Assembly: GCF_014489635.1 (NCBI RefSeq)
Contig: NZ_CP060828.1
Coordinates: forward strand, 4,750,001 to 4,814,000
Source: Streptomyces roseirectus
GTDB taxonomy: Bacteria > Actinomycetota > Actinomycetes > Streptomycetales > Streptomycetaceae
Reading direction: 5' to 3'
DNA length: 64,000 bases
Both the position numbers and the translations under genes were made by a program. Each line of letters opens with the position of its first letter. Positions within the stretch are counted from its first letter, which is position 1. Positions 63,756 through 64,000 of the stretch are shown piece by piece. A model generated the notes under the pieces. The model worked only from the letters and a program-made list of their open reading frames with translations. It had not been told where the DNA came from and did not search any database.

Positions 63756-64000
63756 TCAGTTGATGTACGACGAGGGCGCCCCGTCCCGACGCGGCACCCC
63801 CCACTCGGCGAGCCGTTCCGCGACGTACGTCGGACTCACCCGGAACTCCCGCGCCAGCGCGGCGGCCGACGCCCCGCTGCGGTACCGCGCCTCCACACTC
63901 TCCCTCGCCGCGACGAACTCCGCGCGGGCTTCCCGAACTTCGGCGGTGGTACGCCGGTCCGCGCGCCCCCTGAAGACCCTCGCGGGGGACCTCCGGTACA
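63756..64000 (-). CDS. HTH protein, C-terminal part (runs off the window)
   Basis: About 81 codons of a protein whose start lies beyond the window. The sequence has an Arg/Ala/Glu-rich helix and then SGASAAALAREFRVSPTYVA followed by ERLAEWGVPRRDG, an HTH-like pattern, and ends in SSYIN. Probably a DNA-binding protein co-transcribed with the next gene. Confidence 0.6.
   Translation of the reverse strand, partial: YRRSPARVFRGRADRRTTAEVREARAEFVAARESVEARYRSGASAAALAREFRVSPTYVAERLAEWGVPRRDGAPSSYIN

Overview
The window looks like a Streptomyces chromosome, in the core region on one side of oriC. Evidence: very high G+C, GTG/TTG starts, GTGA/ATGA stop-start overlaps, actinobacterial CrgA, DUF5324 and class E sortases, the fhaAB-pstP-rodA-pbpA-pknB cluster, and perfect Streptomyces-type parS sites (GTTTCACGTGAAAC). 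Gene order resembles the S. coelicolor SCO382x-SCO386x region; that comparison is from memory, not a search.

Layout. 1-5 kb: a putative surface protein, a quinone oxidoreductase, a ~0.9 kb G/A-rich tandem array, and a head-to-head pair of a stand-alone RCK protein and a K+ channel. 5-7.4 kb: parS, moeA, mobA. 7.4-11.7 kb: bkdABC (branched-chain 2-oxoacid dehydrogenase) with a divergent Lrp regulator. 11.7-14.3 kb: small accessory genes, a broken Nudix gene, an SH3-like secreted protein, an orphan small gene with a structured leader, and vapBC. 14.3-25.4 kb: phenylacetate catabolism (paaR-paaH, divergent paaN, paaABCDE), interrupted by an rRNA methylase and an HTTM/DUF5819 pair. 25.5-33 kb: acyl-CoA dehydrogenase, rhodanese, J-like protein, DUF2252, a decayed murJ copy, a DUF4232 lipoprotein facing a membrane HTH protein, and tRNA-Leu(CAG). 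33.4-41.5 kb: the wall-growth and Ser/Thr kinase operon. 41.6-49.8 kb: a phage-antirepressor-like gene with unusual palindromes, three class E sortases, pabA, DUF881, crgA, a DnaA-box cluster, rhomboid, peptidyl-prolyl isomerase, DUF5324 and parS. 49.8-55.6 kb: antiporter with PucR regulator, L,D-transpeptidase, a beta-lactamase-like protein with a TTA codon, and a Nudix gene. 55.9-56.4 kb: a 9-repeat type I-E-like CRISPR array with no cas genes in view. 56.4-64 kb: GH6 and LCP proteins, an Orn/Lys/Arg decarboxylase, CYTH, two broken genes, a second copy of the orphan small gene with the same kind of leader, and small unknowns.

How the parts connect. Three promoters (bkdA, paaN and paaA) carry the same ACCGNNCGNNCGGT-type operator, one with a mismatch. 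This suggests that the TetR protein next to paaH (probable PaaR) coordinates phenylacetyl-CoA and branched-chain acyl-CoA catabolism. The centre of the window is cell-envelope growth: PknB/PstP signalling, FHA adaptors, a RodA/PBP pair, CrgA and sortases.

The least explained signals are the 26-bp tandem array, the paired small genes with A-tract plus nested-hairpin leaders about 50 kb apart, and three CTTCAAG-centred palindromes in and after the antirepressor-like gene.
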